Under the pieces are notes generated by a model. That model saw only the letters and a list, made by a program, of their open reading frames with translations, did not search any database and was not told where the DNA came from. Below are positions 16,901-25,386 of a stretch of 64,000 bases of DNA, one piece after another. Source of the DNA: Larkinella knui (GTDB lineage Bacteria; Bacteroidota; Bacteroidia; Cytophagales; Spirosomataceae); the NCBI RefSeq assembly GCF_003858645.1, contig NZ_RQJP01000004.1, forward strand, positions 496,001 through 560,000, written 5' to 3'. Made by a program: the position numbers and the translations under genes. Position 1 is the stretch's first letter. Each line of letters opens with the position of its first letter.

Positions 16901-17154
16901 CCGTCGCACATGTTGCGGATGAACAACTCGTTATCCGGATAGCGGACCTGCAATTCCGTCTCAAAGTTGTCGTAATTCATCATCCTTGACCCCAGATTGT
17001 TGCCAAGTAACATGATACGCGACCCTTTTTTGACTTGAATGGGTTCGGCGGCACCGACCGAACCCCGGCTTGATTGAAAGGCACTGAACGCAATGAGACC
17101 GAATCCGACGGCGATCAGCAAGCCAATAAGGCTGTTCTTCCTGGGTTTAGACAT
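13969..17154 (-). CDS. SGNH-like / PVC-type beta-propeller / HEAT / cytochrome c multidomain protein
   Basis: This is a 1061-residue exported protein with an N-terminal signal or anchor (about 8-27). Residues 40-270 look like an SGNH/GDSL hydrolase fold, but block I reads LLGNNLGSR in place of GDS and block V reads DGSQLNEEGY in place of DxxH, so the catalytic Ser and His seem absent. Residues 375-720 form a PVC-type membrane-bound dehydrogenase propeller (GYKIELFASEEEFPDLAKP, FEDTNNDGKADK, FAPDGSLYLIDWHN). A HEAT-like helical region follows (about 740-920), then a cytochrome c domain with CTTCH (C942, C945, H946) and a likely axial Met at 999. It is the last gene of the minus-strand locus, after ThuA. 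Its role is probably periplasmic oxidation of a sugar-like substrate; the substrate is unknown. Confidence 0.85.
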   Translation of the reverse strand: MSKPRKNSLIGLLIAVGFGLIAFSAFQSSRGSVGAAEPIQVKKGSRIMLLGNNLGSRMMNYDNFETELQVRYPDNELFIRNMCDGGDTPGFRPHASRNSPWAFPGAEKFQTEYANPSQSEGHFETPDQWLTRLKTDVIIAFFGYNESFQGKEKLENYKAELDAFIKWTLSQKYNGTSAPQLAIVSPIAFEDLSDKMDLPNGKKENANLLLYTNAMREVAGQNNVLFVDAFTPSQKWYADSKEPLTIDGSQLNEEGYKKLGVLLVDQVFGKAAPKAQANRKLIHDAVMEKNWMWHNDFKIPNGVHVYGRRYNPFGQDNYPAEIQKIRELTAIRDTAVWLAASKGEKLDLTVADKNTSPLPPVKTNYNPEKNGSLTYLYGKEALAKLKVPTGYKIELFASEEEFPDLAKPMQMSFDGKGRLWVAVMPSYPHYKPGDAKPNDKILIFEDTNNDGKADKQTVFADKLHLPLGFELAKEGVYVSQGTNLKLFTDTDGDEKADKIEILLSGYDDHDTHHNSHAFTVDPSGAIYSGEGVFLHTNVETSYGPVRATNGGFYRYAPQLHKLERTAQLSIPNPWGIAFDDWGQPFFAETSSPDVRWMMPGSVLPRYGQATHKSVQLIEEAHRVRPTSGLEFVSSRHFPDELQGDLLINNTIGFLGMKEHTLVDDGTGYKSKHRMDLVVSEDRNFRPVDMEFAPDGSLYLIDWHNILIGHMQHNARDPLRDHSHGRIYRITYPSRPLVKPAKVDGATIEELLDNLKLPEYRTRYRTRRELRGRDANQVLAKLKTWVAKLDKNDPRYEHHVLEGLWVSWGLNKVDQTLLRQMLKAKDYHARAAAVQVVRYTGHQVPDQADLLMQAVRDDNSRVRLDAIVAASWIGKEKGLPILAEAKKKPLDDWMIHAYETAVAHLNGVNLKAEKEVAVKSGLKGAELALFNKGKEIYGKEGYCTTCHQPDGKGLAASGFPPLNANKWVLGNEDRLIKLALKGLLGPIEVAGKNYPGQVPMTPFGGLLNDEEMAAVLTYVRNSFGNQAPAILPDKVKQVRAATESKKDFYSPDQLLKEHPLEK

Positions 17155-17216
17155 CTTGATTTTTATAACTTAATACGGTGTACATACGGATTCAGAACGG
17201 CGGGGGCCGGGTTCAA

Positions 17217-18119
17217 CTAGCCCACAATGCCCCGGTAAGGCACATTGATGGCTATTTTGCCTTTCCAGCGTTTGGGAACCGGTTTGCCCAGCAGCCAATG
17301 GATGGCATTGATGGTCAGGCGCTGAACGCTTTCTTCCTGAAAATCTTCGGGGTGCCCCAGCGTCGTAAAGAAAACCTTCGCCTTGGCTTTGTTGGTCCAC
17401 GTCCACGCCACCGGGTTATCGATGGCCGGTTTGTCGGGATTGACCGATTTTCCCATCAAAAGGGGCGTCGCATCCTGCGGGGGGTACTCCGGGCGGACCC
17501 GGTAGAGCCACGAAGCCGCATGAAAAGCAGGCGCCACGCCCGTTAAAATGGGGTTCTTTGCGGCTTCGGGAATGATGGTTACATCGGTGGTGCTTTTGTG
17601 TCCGTAGTGGGTATGACCGGCCTTTCCCCAGCCGGGAGGAGCGCCAAAAGCCCGTTCGCCGAAGGCATTCCATTCTTCGGAAGGGTCTCCTTTCGGGAAA
17701 TTAAACGCATGGGTGGACGTCCGAAAGCCCATGACCGGTTTGCCGGATTTCAGGTATTCGTCGATGTATTGCAACTGGTCGGGCGGTAATTGCCGCCACC
17801 GCAGGAAAAATACCGCCAGATCGGCTTCCCGAAGCGCTTCCAGACCGGGAATATTTTTTTCGGAATTCTGGTTCGGCGACGCCTTGAGCACTTTCGTTCG
17901 CATGCCGTAGTTTTTTTCCAGCTCGGCGGCAATCAGCGGCAGCGTCTGTTCGCCACTGTATTCATGGTCGCCCGTAACAAAAACCACATACGGTTTTCCG
18001 GCTTTTTTGCCTGGTTTCAGGCGGTTGGCGAGGGCTTCGCTTCCGGCCAGGCTCAGCAAGCCGGCGAGTCCCAGCAGGCCGGAGGTCTGTTGTAAAAAAG
18101 CTCTGCGTTTGGTTTTCAT
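17217..18119 (-). CDS. ThuA-domain protein with Tat-like signal
   Basis: This 300-residue protein starts with KTKRRAFLQQTSGLLGLAGLLSLAG, written here as a Tat-like signal: a twin Arg, then a hydrophobic run. From about 43 it follows the ThuA fold, a class-I glutamine-amidotransferase-like domain (YVVFVTGDHEYSGEQTLPLI, ADLAVFFLRWRQLPPDQLQ, VMGFRTSTHAF, VAWTWTNKAKAKVFFTTLGH). ThuA was named for trehalose utilisation in rhizobia, where ThuA/ThuB act on 3-keto disaccharides; ThuA-like domains are often paired with PVC-type dehydrogenase proteins, as here, 62 nt upstream of one. A role in oxidised-glycoside processing is inference. Confidence 0.85.
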   Translation of the reverse strand: MKTKRRAFLQQTSGLLGLAGLLSLAGSEALANRLKPGKKAGKPYVVFVTGDHEYSGEQTLPLIAAELEKNYGMRTKVLKASPNQNSEKNIPGLEALREADLAVFFLRWRQLPPDQLQYIDEYLKSGKPVMGFRTSTHAFNFPKGDPSEEWNAFGERAFGAPPGWGKAGHTHYGHKSTTDVTIIPEAAKNPILTGVAPAFHAASWLYRVRPEYPPQDATPLLMGKSVNPDKPAIDNPVAWTWTNKAKAKVFFTTLGHPEDFQEESVQRLTINAIHWLLGKPVPKRWKGKIAINVPYRGIVG

Positions 18120-18222
18120 GAAAAGTCGGTTTTAGATCCCCGAAGAAACTCTTTATGATAAGTCGATCGATCCCCGAATATACCTATTAATTTAAATTTT
18201 AACCCGTTTCCGGGCAGCAAGT

Positions 18223-18269
18223 CGGGCTTCCGTATCGCTCAGGGATGAATTTGGCGACGCAGAAGCCCG
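18223..18269 (-). other. Hairpin between SusD and ThuA genes
   Basis: CGGGCTTC (18223-18230) pairs with GAAGCCCG (18262-18269), and an inner TCGC/GCGA pair extends the stem. No T-tract follows on the minus strand, so I read it as an intercistronic hairpin that could stabilise the susCD part of the transcript, rather than as a full terminator. Confidence 0.5.
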
Positions 18270-18294
18270 GGCAGGTTTACCAGAAAACGAATCG

Positions 18295-19800
18295 TCAATA
18301 GCCGGTATTCTGTTTCAGCTTGTTATTATTCCGGATTTCAGCCGTTGGAATCGGGAAAAGGAGTTCGCGTTCTTTCAGAACCGGTCCGTACGAAAACTTG
18401 TGGCCGACGTAATTTTCGAACGTTTTCGTGGTCACGTTGTAGGCTTTGCGGAGTCGCACCATGTCGAACCAGGTGATATTCTCGAAGCTCAGTTCATACC
18501 AGCGCTCTTTCCAGACGGCTTCCCGCAATTTCTCTTTGGTGAGTCCGGTCAGGTTGGGCAAATTGGCCCGCCGTCTGATCTTGTTAATGGCTTCAAACGC
18601 TTCGGGGGTTGGGCCGGCGACTTCATTGGCGGCTTCGGCGTAGGTCAGCAACACCTCGGCGTAGCGCATCAGCGGCCAGTTTAGGTCACTGCTGGTGGTG
18701 GTCAGATGGGCCGCCGTATCGAAATGTTTGAAGATGTAATAGCCCCCCAAATCCACGGTTTTAGACCGGTTGTCGCTCAGCGAATACGTTCGGTAATAAA
18801 ACTGCTTTTCTTCGACCCGTTTGTCGCCTTTCTCGTAGGACTCGACAAACTCCTTGTTGGCGAAAATGGCCCCGGTTTCGTCCGAATAGGCCGAAATGCC
18901 CTGGTTATACGGAATGATCGACGTCTGCCAGTTGGACGGTTGGATGTTGGCGGCAAACTGGACCATGAAAATATTCTCGCCGATGTTCTTTTTGCTCGGG
19001 TCGTGCAGATCGTCGTACGACGGAAACAGGCTGTATTGATTCGACGTAATGACCTCGTTGGCTTTGTCGGCGGCTTTCTTGTAGTACTCTGCCCCTTTTT
19101 GCAGCGGAAAACCGGCCATCGTCAGGTAAACGCTGGACAGCAGCGACTTGACGGCCCCCAGCGATACCCGCCCCGACTTGTCCAGATACGGAAGGCCGGA
19201 TGCTTCGGCCTCGATCAGGTCATCCACAATCACTTTATAAACCGCTTCTTCCGTGGCCTGTTCGGGAACCAGATTTTCCGATGTTAAACCCACCGGTTCG
19301 GTAATGACGGGTACTTTCCCAAAAATCCTGACCAGGTTGAAGTAATACCAGGCCCGCAAAAACCGGGCTTCGCCCAAGGCCTTCTTTTTAGCGGCTTCGT
19401 CCATCGCAATCGCCGGGATTTTGCCAATGGCGAGGTTGGCGTTTCCGATGCCTTTGTAGCTGGCGACCCAGTAGACCCGACCGTATTCGTTGTCGGACGT
19501 GTTGACCAGATTGCGCACAAAAATGCTGTTGACAGCCTGGCCCAGTTCCGTGTTGGCCAGACCGGTCGCAAATTCCAGCATCATCCACGGAGCACCGTTG
19601 AAGCCGCCCCCGGTGGTGGTTTTCAGGTTTTCGTAAATCGAATTGACGGCGCTGGTGGCGTGTTCGGGCTTCGTAAAGTAATTTTCAACCGTAAAATTGG
19701 ACTGATCGGCCTCCTCCAGAAAGTCGGAGCAACCCGCTCCGCTTAGCAGCAGGGCGGTGCAGAGCAGCCATTGGCCGGCGGTTTTTATCGTGATTTTCAT
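18295..19800 (-). CDS. SusD/RagB-family outer-membrane lipoprotein
   Basis: This 501-residue surface glycan-binding type lipoprotein has the lipobox LLLSGAGC with the acylated Cys at 24. SusD proteins are all-helical (TPR-like) and sit as lids over SusC channels. Conserved features include NFTVENYFTKPEHA near the N-terminus, ARFLRAWYYFNLVRIFGKVPVI at mid-length (a long stretch, cited by its edges ARFLRAWYYFN and FGKVPVI), RYAEVLLTYAEAANE, and the C-terminal RERELLFPIP-like block ending NNKLKQNTGY. It follows its SusC partner by 18 nt. The ligand cannot be inferred, though neighbouring ThuA and dehydrogenase genes suggest a sugar. Confidence 0.93.
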   Translation of the reverse strand: MKITIKTAGQWLLCTALLLSGAGCSDFLEEADQSNFTVENYFTKPEHATSAVNSIYENLKTTTGGGFNGAPWMMLEFATGLANTELGQAVNSIFVRNLVNTSDNEYGRVYWVASYKGIGNANLAIGKIPAIAMDEAAKKKALGEARFLRAWYYFNLVRIFGKVPVITEPVGLTSENLVPEQATEEAVYKVIVDDLIEAEASGLPYLDKSGRVSLGAVKSLLSSVYLTMAGFPLQKGAEYYKKAADKANEVITSNQYSLFPSYDDLHDPSKKNIGENIFMVQFAANIQPSNWQTSIIPYNQGISAYSDETGAIFANKEFVESYEKGDKRVEEKQFYYRTYSLSDNRSKTVDLGGYYIFKHFDTAAHLTTTSSDLNWPLMRYAEVLLTYAEAANEVAGPTPEAFEAINKIRRRANLPNLTGLTKEKLREAVWKERWYELSFENITWFDMVRLRKAYNVTTKTFENYVGHKFSYGPVLKERELLFPIPTAEIRNNNKLKQNTGY

Positions 19801-19818
19801 CGTGATTCAGTTTGTGGG

Positions 19819-22800
19819 TTAAAGACCAATGTTCAGACCAACCATAAAGACCCGGGGCTTCGGGTAATCATACAGCGCCACGCCCTGATCGAAGGCGTTT
19901 CCGGTGGTCGAAACTTCCGGATCGTAGCCCGGGTATTTGGTGCTCAAAAAGAAATTCTGCACGGAGGCATACACCCGCAGGCGGTTTAACCGCAGCTTTT
20001 CCACGGTGGTTGGCGAGAACGTATAGGCCAGCAGCAGGTTGCGGCCCCGCAGAAAAGAGCCGTCTTTTACCCGGTGCGTATCCTCGTTGGTGTTGTAGCC
20101 GGCGGATACCGGGCGCAGCTGGGCAATCGGCGTATTCTGATTCTCGGGCGTCCAGGCATTCAACACGGTTTTGAAACTGTTGGCAATGCCCTGACGGTCT
20201 TCCGCCGAGTGTTCGCTCCGGTACAAAACGTCGTTGCCGGTCATAAACTGAAGATCGACCGTCAGATCCAGATTTCTGTATTTGAAGGAGTTCAGGAACG
20301 TACCGAACGTCTTCGGAATGCCAAGTCCGATAATGACCCGGTCCTTGTCGTTGATAACCCCGTCCTGATTCACGTCCTGGTATTTGACATCGCCCGGCCG
20401 TTTCAGGTATTTGGCGGCTTCCGACTCTTCAGACGTGCTCCAGGTTCCCTGGTGAACGAAGCCGAAAAACGAGCCGACCGGTTCGCCTTCCCGCACCACC
20501 GTGGAACCTACGAAAATGTCGGAGCCGCCGGTCAGGGCGATCACTTTGTTTTTGTTGAAAGAAATGTTGAAGGTCGTATTCCACGAAAAGCCGTTGGCGT
20601 TGACATTGACGCTGTTCAGGCCCACCTCGATGCCCCGGTTTTCCATGCTGCCCACGTTTTTGGAAACCGTCTCGTAGCCACTGCTGTAGGGCACCGGTGC
20701 GCTCAGCAGCATGTCCGTCGTCAACTTCCGATACACATCCACTTCCAGCGAAACCCGGTTCTGGAACAGGCCCAGTTCCAGACCGGCGTCGATCTGGTGG
20801 GTTTTTTCCCACCGCAAATCCGGGTTTGCGAGCCGGCCCGTCCCGATGCCGATGGCGCGGGCTCCGCCAAAAATCACCGAGTAATTGCCCATCCCGGCGA
20901 GTGCCTGATACGCCGTAATTTCAGAATTCCCGGTGACGCCGTAGCTGGTCCGGAGTTTAAGGTTGGATATAGCCGGAATGCTTTTCAGAAACTCTTCTTC
21001 GGTGAGCCGCCACGCCAAAGCCGCCGACGGGAAAAAGGCGTACCGGTTTTCAGAACCGAATTTGGACGAACCATCGATCCGGCCCGTCAGCGTCAGTAAA
21101 TACTTGTCTTTCAGGCTGTAATTGACCCGGCCAAAATACGAATTCAGACCGTAGGCTACCGCCGACGAACTGGGTGCCTGCGGGTTGGAACCCGCCCCGA
21201 GGTTGTTGAACAGAAAGTAATCATCCTGAAAATTCTGCGTAGCCGCCACCGCCGTAAACCGGTCGACGTGTTGCCAGGACAAACCGAGCAAACCGGTGAA
21301 GGAATGCTTGTCGGCAAACCGCCGGTTGTAGGTCAGGTAGTTTTCAAACTGCCAGGAATTGTGCCGCTCGTTGGTTACACTGGCAATACCGCCCTGATTC
21401 CGCGAGATGTAATTCAGCGTCCGGCCACTGTACAGATCGATCCGCTGGTTGATGATGTTGGTCCCGACCGTGGTGCGCAACTCCAGCCCTTTGGCCAGAT
21501 TCAGGTTGGCATACACATTGCCCAGCATCGTCTGGGTTTTTACATAGAACAGCCGTTCTTTCAGGATATTGATCGGGTTTCCGCCCCCTTCCATGCCCGG
21601 ATAGTCTTCATTGCCACCCCAGCGGCCATCGGGGTATTTGACCGGAATAATCGGCAACGCTTCCAGAACCTGCCGCATGGCAATGATACCGCCACCGCCC
21701 AGCGGGTCGACCTGGTTTTCGTTCTGATCGTTGTAGCTGAGGCTTCCGCCCACTTTCAGCCAGCTTTTGATCTGACTATCGAACACAAAACGACCGGCAT
21801 ACCGCTTCAGCCACGATTCTTTCACCAGCCCGTTCTCGTTGCGGTAGCCCAGGTAAACACCGTAGCTGTCTTTCCCGTTGCCACCCGCAAAAGCCAGCTG
21901 GTGGTTCTGCGTAAAGGCTTTCTGAAAGGCTTCGTCCTGCCAGTCGGTGTCGTACAAGGGGTTTCCGCTGGAGTCGAAGAGCAGGGGATTGGTCCGTTTG
22001 GTTTTCGGATCTTTGTATTTCCCACCCGCCCAGCCCACCGGATCGTACTTCTGGGCGTTCTGGTACGCGATATCTTCTACCTGCAGAAACTCCTTCGAAT
22101 TGAGCAGTTCGAGTTTCCTGGGCAACACGCCCAGGCTGAAATCCGTGTCGTACGTCACCCGCCCACCGGTCTGGCTGCCCCGTTTGGTGGTCACCAGAAT
22201 AACGCCATTGGCTCCCCGGGCTCCGTAGATGGCCGTGGCGGAAGCGTCTTTCAGAACCTCAATCGAGGCAATGTCATTGGGGTTGATGTAGTCGATGGGC
22301 GTACTGCCGTTGGTCAGGCCGGTTGCGTTCAGAATGACGCCGTCGATGACGTAGAGCGGGTTGTTGGCCACACTGACCGACGTATTCCCCCGGATGCGGA
22401 TGTTGGCCCGCCCGCCCGGACGACCGGAATTGACCGACACGTTTACGCCCGTGATCCGCCCCGCGAGCCCCTGGTTGAGCGAGGCCGCCGGGCGTTCCTG
22501 CAAAGCCTCGGCTTTCACCGTTCCAACGGCGCCCGTCAAGTCGGATTTCCGTTGCACACCATAGCCCACTACCACCACTTCATTCAGCGTTTTCTGATCG
22601 GGCGCGAGTTGAACGTCGATGGTAGAGCGGTTTCCGACGGCGATTTCCTGATTCAGATAACCGACAAAGGAAAAAACCAGCGTAGCCGGGCCGTCCGGTA
22701 TGTTCAGCTTAAAATTGCCTTCGCCATCGGTCGACGTCCCGCGCGTCGTGTTCTTGACCACCACGCTCACGCCGGGGAGTGCCTCGCCCGTTTCGCTTTT

Positions 22801-23313
22801 TACGGTACCGCTGATGGTCCGGTCCACGGCAGCGACTTCCACCGGGCTACCCGCGGGATTAGCCGACGCAGGAAGCTTATCCGCCGAAGCCGCCTGGGCT
22901 TGCTGAACCGGCTCTGTTTCCAGGAAGGGATTCTCCAGGTCGGCGGTCTTTTTGGATTTTTTATCCCCCAGAATCAGGTAGGAACTGCTGTTTACTTTTT
23001 TATACCGGAAACCCAGCGGCCGCAGCACACTGGTCAGGTTTTTTTCCAGACTGGCCTCTGGTCTGATGGTTTCGGCCGCCACGGAAAGCCCTTCTACCGC
23101 CCGCAGTTCGAAGAGAATATCAACCTTATACCGGGATTTGAAATCCGACAGAACGTCTTTGAGCTGACGAACCGCCCCCGTGATGACTTTCGTATTTCGT
23201 TGCTGTACATGGCTCGCCAGCAGATCGGACTGGGCCCAGCCGGGCTGGTGTTCCGACAGCAGTAAAGAGAGCAGAAGTCCCGTTCTGGAGACTTTCCGTA
23301 TAGAGTGAATCAT
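19819..23313 (-). CDS. SusC/RagA TonB-dependent transporter with N-terminal STN domain
   Basis: This 1164-residue outer-membrane active transporter has a signal peptide, then an STN (secretin/TonB N-terminal signalling) domain at about 45-115 (LKDVLSDFKSRYKVDILFEL), a linker, a CarboxypepD_reg domain at about 165-245 (TISGTVKSETGEALPGVSVV), and the SusC plug with LNEVVVVGYGVQRKSDLTGA and NNPLYVIDGVI, followed by a 22-strand-type barrel. STN domains contact FecR in the periplasm to signal substrate import, which fits the FecR and sigma genes directly upstream (37 nt to FecR). The barrel ends in PRVFMVGLNIGL, with the usual aromatic or hydrophobic last strand. Confidence 0.95.
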   Translation of the reverse strand: MIHSIRKVSRTGLLLSLLLSEHQPGWAQSDLLASHVQQRNTKVITGAVRQLKDVLSDFKSRYKVDILFELRAVEGLSVAAETIRPEASLEKNLTSVLRPLGFRYKKVNSSSYLILGDKKSKKTADLENPFLETEPVQQAQAASADKLPASANPAGSPVEVAAVDRTISGTVKSETGEALPGVSVVVKNTTRGTSTDGEGNFKLNIPDGPATLVFSFVGYLNQEIAVGNRSTIDVQLAPDQKTLNEVVVVGYGVQRKSDLTGAVGTVKAEALQERPAASLNQGLAGRITGVNVSVNSGRPGGRANIRIRGNTSVSVANNPLYVIDGVILNATGLTNGSTPIDYINPNDIASIEVLKDASATAIYGARGANGVILVTTKRGSQTGGRVTYDTDFSLGVLPRKLELLNSKEFLQVEDIAYQNAQKYDPVGWAGGKYKDPKTKRTNPLLFDSSGNPLYDTDWQDEAFQKAFTQNHQLAFAGGNGKDSYGVYLGYRNENGLVKESWLKRYAGRFVFDSQIKSWLKVGGSLSYNDQNENQVDPLGGGGIIAMRQVLEALPIIPVKYPDGRWGGNEDYPGMEGGGNPINILKERLFYVKTQTMLGNVYANLNLAKGLELRTTVGTNIINQRIDLYSGRTLNYISRNQGGIASVTNERHNSWQFENYLTYNRRFADKHSFTGLLGLSWQHVDRFTAVAATQNFQDDYFLFNNLGAGSNPQAPSSSAVAYGLNSYFGRVNYSLKDKYLLTLTGRIDGSSKFGSENRYAFFPSAALAWRLTEEEFLKSIPAISNLKLRTSYGVTGNSEITAYQALAGMGNYSVIFGGARAIGIGTGRLANPDLRWEKTHQIDAGLELGLFQNRVSLEVDVYRKLTTDMLLSAPVPYSSGYETVSKNVGSMENRGIEVGLNSVNVNANGFSWNTTFNISFNKNKVIALTGGSDIFVGSTVVREGEPVGSFFGFVHQGTWSTSEESEAAKYLKRPGDVKYQDVNQDGVINDKDRVIIGLGIPKTFGTFLNSFKYRNLDLTVDLQFMTGNDVLYRSEHSAEDRQGIANSFKTVLNAWTPENQNTPIAQLRPVSAGYNTNEDTHRVKDGSFLRGRNLLLAYTFSPTTVEKLRLNRLRVYASVQNFFLSTKYPGYDPEVSTTGNAFDQGVALYDYPKPRVFMVGLNIGL

Positions 23314-23350
23314 GGAGGGAAAGGGTTTAAATGAGCGAGATGGATGGAAA

Positions 23351-24352
23351 TTAATGACTGGTCAATTGAACGTAATTCCCCTGCCGGACGACGTTGATAT
23401 CCAGCAGTTCGGAAATGGATTGCAGCAGCTGATCGACGTTATCGGCCCGGAACGAGCCCATCAGCACCCGGTCTGCCAGGTCCGGGCCATTAATTTTTAC
23501 CTGCAAACCGTAATTTTCTTCCAGCAGATAGGCCACCTCCCGCAGCGGAGTTTCGTCGAATACGAATCGTTTTTCGCTCCAGGTGGGGTGGAGTTGTACG
23601 GCGCGGACTTTTCTCAGCGCAATGCGGTTTTGGGGATCGAGCGTTACCCGTTCGCCGGGCTTCATGGTCAGCTGTTTAACGGTCCTGCCTTGCTGGTAGT
23701 TAAACCGCACCTGGCCTTTGTTCAACGTGACCCGTGCGCCCCGTTTGCGGGAAAAAACCGTAAACTCGGTGCCCAACACGACCACCTCGAAATGATTGGC
23801 GGTTTTTACCACAAACCGTTTGTTGTCGGTCGTATGCGTCACCGAAAAGTTGGCTTCACCGGTGAGCAGAACCTCGCGGGTCCGGCTTCCAAAGCCCCAG
23901 CGGGGCACTTTCAGGCTTGAATTGGCATTCAGCAGGACCGAACTTCCGTCGGGTAAATGCAGCGAACGGGTTTCGCCAAAGGCGGTTTCGTAGGTCTTGT
24001 ATTCCAGCTGATTCCGGAAAACCAGCGTGCTGAAACCGAGAAGGCAGATGATCGAGGCTGCCACCAGCCACTGGCCCGGATTCCGGTTTCTCCGGTTTGA
24101 GGGCGTTTGAAATACCTCGGAAACGTCGTCCGTATGCGGGTTGTCGGCCAGAAAAGCCGCATAGCGCTGATGGGCTGCATCGGTCTGGGCCAGGTATTGG
24201 GGATGACTATTTTCCCACTCTTCCAGCCATTCGTAGTACTGTTCCTCGTTTTTTTTCTCGCGCAGCCACTGCCCGATCAATTCCCGCTGGAGCGGAGAGG
24301 CTGTTCGGCCGAAGTAGCTAAAAATCAAATTTTTGTTGATTTCAGATTCCAT
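23351..24352 (-). CDS. FecR-family anti-sigma regulator
   Basis: This 333-residue single-span protein has a cytosolic N-terminal domain (FxR/zinc-free anti-sigma part, about 1-95), one transmembrane helix near 97-113 (WLVAASIICLLGFSTLVF), and a periplasmic FecR domain (about 125-220: YETAFGETRSLHLPDGSSVLLNANSSL) followed by a C-terminal domain with VDQLLQSISELLDINVV, the STN-like DUF4974. It holds the ECF sigma factor encoded 87 nt upstream until the SusC STN domain signals. Gene order sigma, FecR, SusC, SusD is the standard Bacteroidota arrangement. Confidence 0.93.
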   Translation of the reverse strand: MESEINKNLIFSYFGRTASPLQRELIGQWLREKKNEEQYYEWLEEWENSHPQYLAQTDAAHQRYAAFLADNPHTDDVSEVFQTPSNRRNRNPGQWLVAASIICLLGFSTLVFRNQLEYKTYETAFGETRSLHLPDGSSVLLNANSSLKVPRWGFGSRTREVLLTGEANFSVTHTTDNKRFVVKTANHFEVVVLGTEFTVFSRKRGARVTLNKGQVRFNYQQGRTVKQLTMKPGERVTLDPQNRIALRKVRAVQLHPTWSEKRFVFDETPLREVAYLLEENYGLQVKINGPDLADRVLMGSFRADNVDQLLQSISELLDINVVRQGNYVQLTSH

Positions 24353-24439
24353 ATTTCATCATATAATTTTCACAGAACTTATTTTTCTGACTAGCTATCG
24401 GAAGGTCGAACGGCCGGGGCCGGATTCCCGGGCGGGGAG

Positions 24440-25129
24440 TCAAATGAAAAGCGAATGGGCGATCACGGAAATGAGCATGAGCCAGTAGTCTTTCAGCCCT
24501 TTTCGGACAATGCCGAGGGCCTTGACGATGTGGACTTCGACCGTTTTGATGGAAAGGCCCAGTTCGGTAGCGATATCCTGGTATTTTTTTCCTTCAAACC
24601 GGCTCATCAGAAAAACTTTGCGGCATTGCGGAGGAAGGGATTCAACGAGATCTTCCACTTTATGAATCACCTCTTCGTACTGAAGAACCTGATCGGGTCG
24701 CTGGCTGAGCGCGCCCTCCCGGATGTCGGCGGTTTCCAGATCGTCCAGTTTCTGAAATTCCAGCCGGAGGTAGTTATAGGCTTCGTTGCGCACGCTGCGG
24801 AAGAGGTAATAGCGATAGGACGAGGTGATGTTCGTATAGGCCTGGGTTTTCCAGAATTTGCAAAAGACGTCGCTCACCAGATCTTCGGCGGTTTCTTTCA
24901 GGTAGACAAACCGCACGGCATGGCTGCACAGGGCCTGGTGATACCGCCGGAACAGCAACTCACACCCTTTCTGGGGACTTTCTGCAAACGCCCGGCGGAT
25001 GAAAAGTTCGGTGTCGTTAAAACCCGGGTTTTCGTCCAGTGACTCCTCATCCGGGCTGGATGACGCCAGCGGTTTTATAATTACCGGAAGTTGCTGACCT
25101 GCGAAATCGATTTGTTGGCGAATGGGCAT
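24440..25129 (-). CDS. ECF sigma factor of a FecR/SusC system
   Basis: This 229-residue sigma-70 ECF factor has an extended N-terminus of about 40 residues. Region 2 is at about 55-125 (CELLFRRYHQALCSHAVRFV, LVSDVFCKFWKTQ, SSYRYYLFRSVRNEAYNYLR). Region 4 is at about 150-210 (LESLPPQCRKVFLMSRFEGKKYQDIATELGLS, edges only here: SLPPQCRKVFLMSRFEG and YQDIATELGLSIKTVEVHI). The C-terminus carries a hydrophobic tail (YWLMLISVIAHSLFI) common in this group. It likely directs transcription of the downstream susCD-thuA genes. The 257-nt gap 25130-25386 upstream is AT-rich and must hold both this promoter and that of the acetyltransferase gene, but I found no clear motif. Confidence 0.93.
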   Translation of the reverse strand: MPIRQQIDFAGQQLPVIIKPLASSSPDEESLDENPGFNDTELFIRRAFAESPQKGCELLFRRYHQALCSHAVRFVYLKETAEDLVSDVFCKFWKTQAYTNITSSYRYYLFRSVRNEAYNYLRLEFQKLDDLETADIREGALSQRPDQVLQYEEVIHKVEDLVESLPPQCRKVFLMSRFEGKKYQDIATELGLSIKTVEVHIVKALGIVRKGLKDYWLMLISVIAHSLFI

Positions 25130-25386
25130 AGTCTTGGCTTAAACCTACATTATCCCTAAAAAAGTCAATCGTATACTTGCAAAGACAACTTTTTGCCAAA
25201 ACCACCTTAGTTGAATTTAAAAAAATCTGAAAAAAGTTAAAAAGGAGAAATGTGTTGCCAGACAACGCGCTGATTTTGATTAGCTTTAGCGGACGTGGTA
25301 CGATTAATGTAAAAAGAATTTCTACTCTAGGCTTATTCATCCCGTTTTACTTCATTTATAGAAACAAACCCTACTGAAAACCAATC

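Noticed and set aside
21268-23265. A 665-aa open frame antisense to the STN-SusC gene, and a 590-aa one at 14986-16758
   Set aside because: Both lie fully opposite genes with clear domains. Their translations are rich in R, H, V and F, without domain motifs, as expected from the complement of GC-rich coding DNA.
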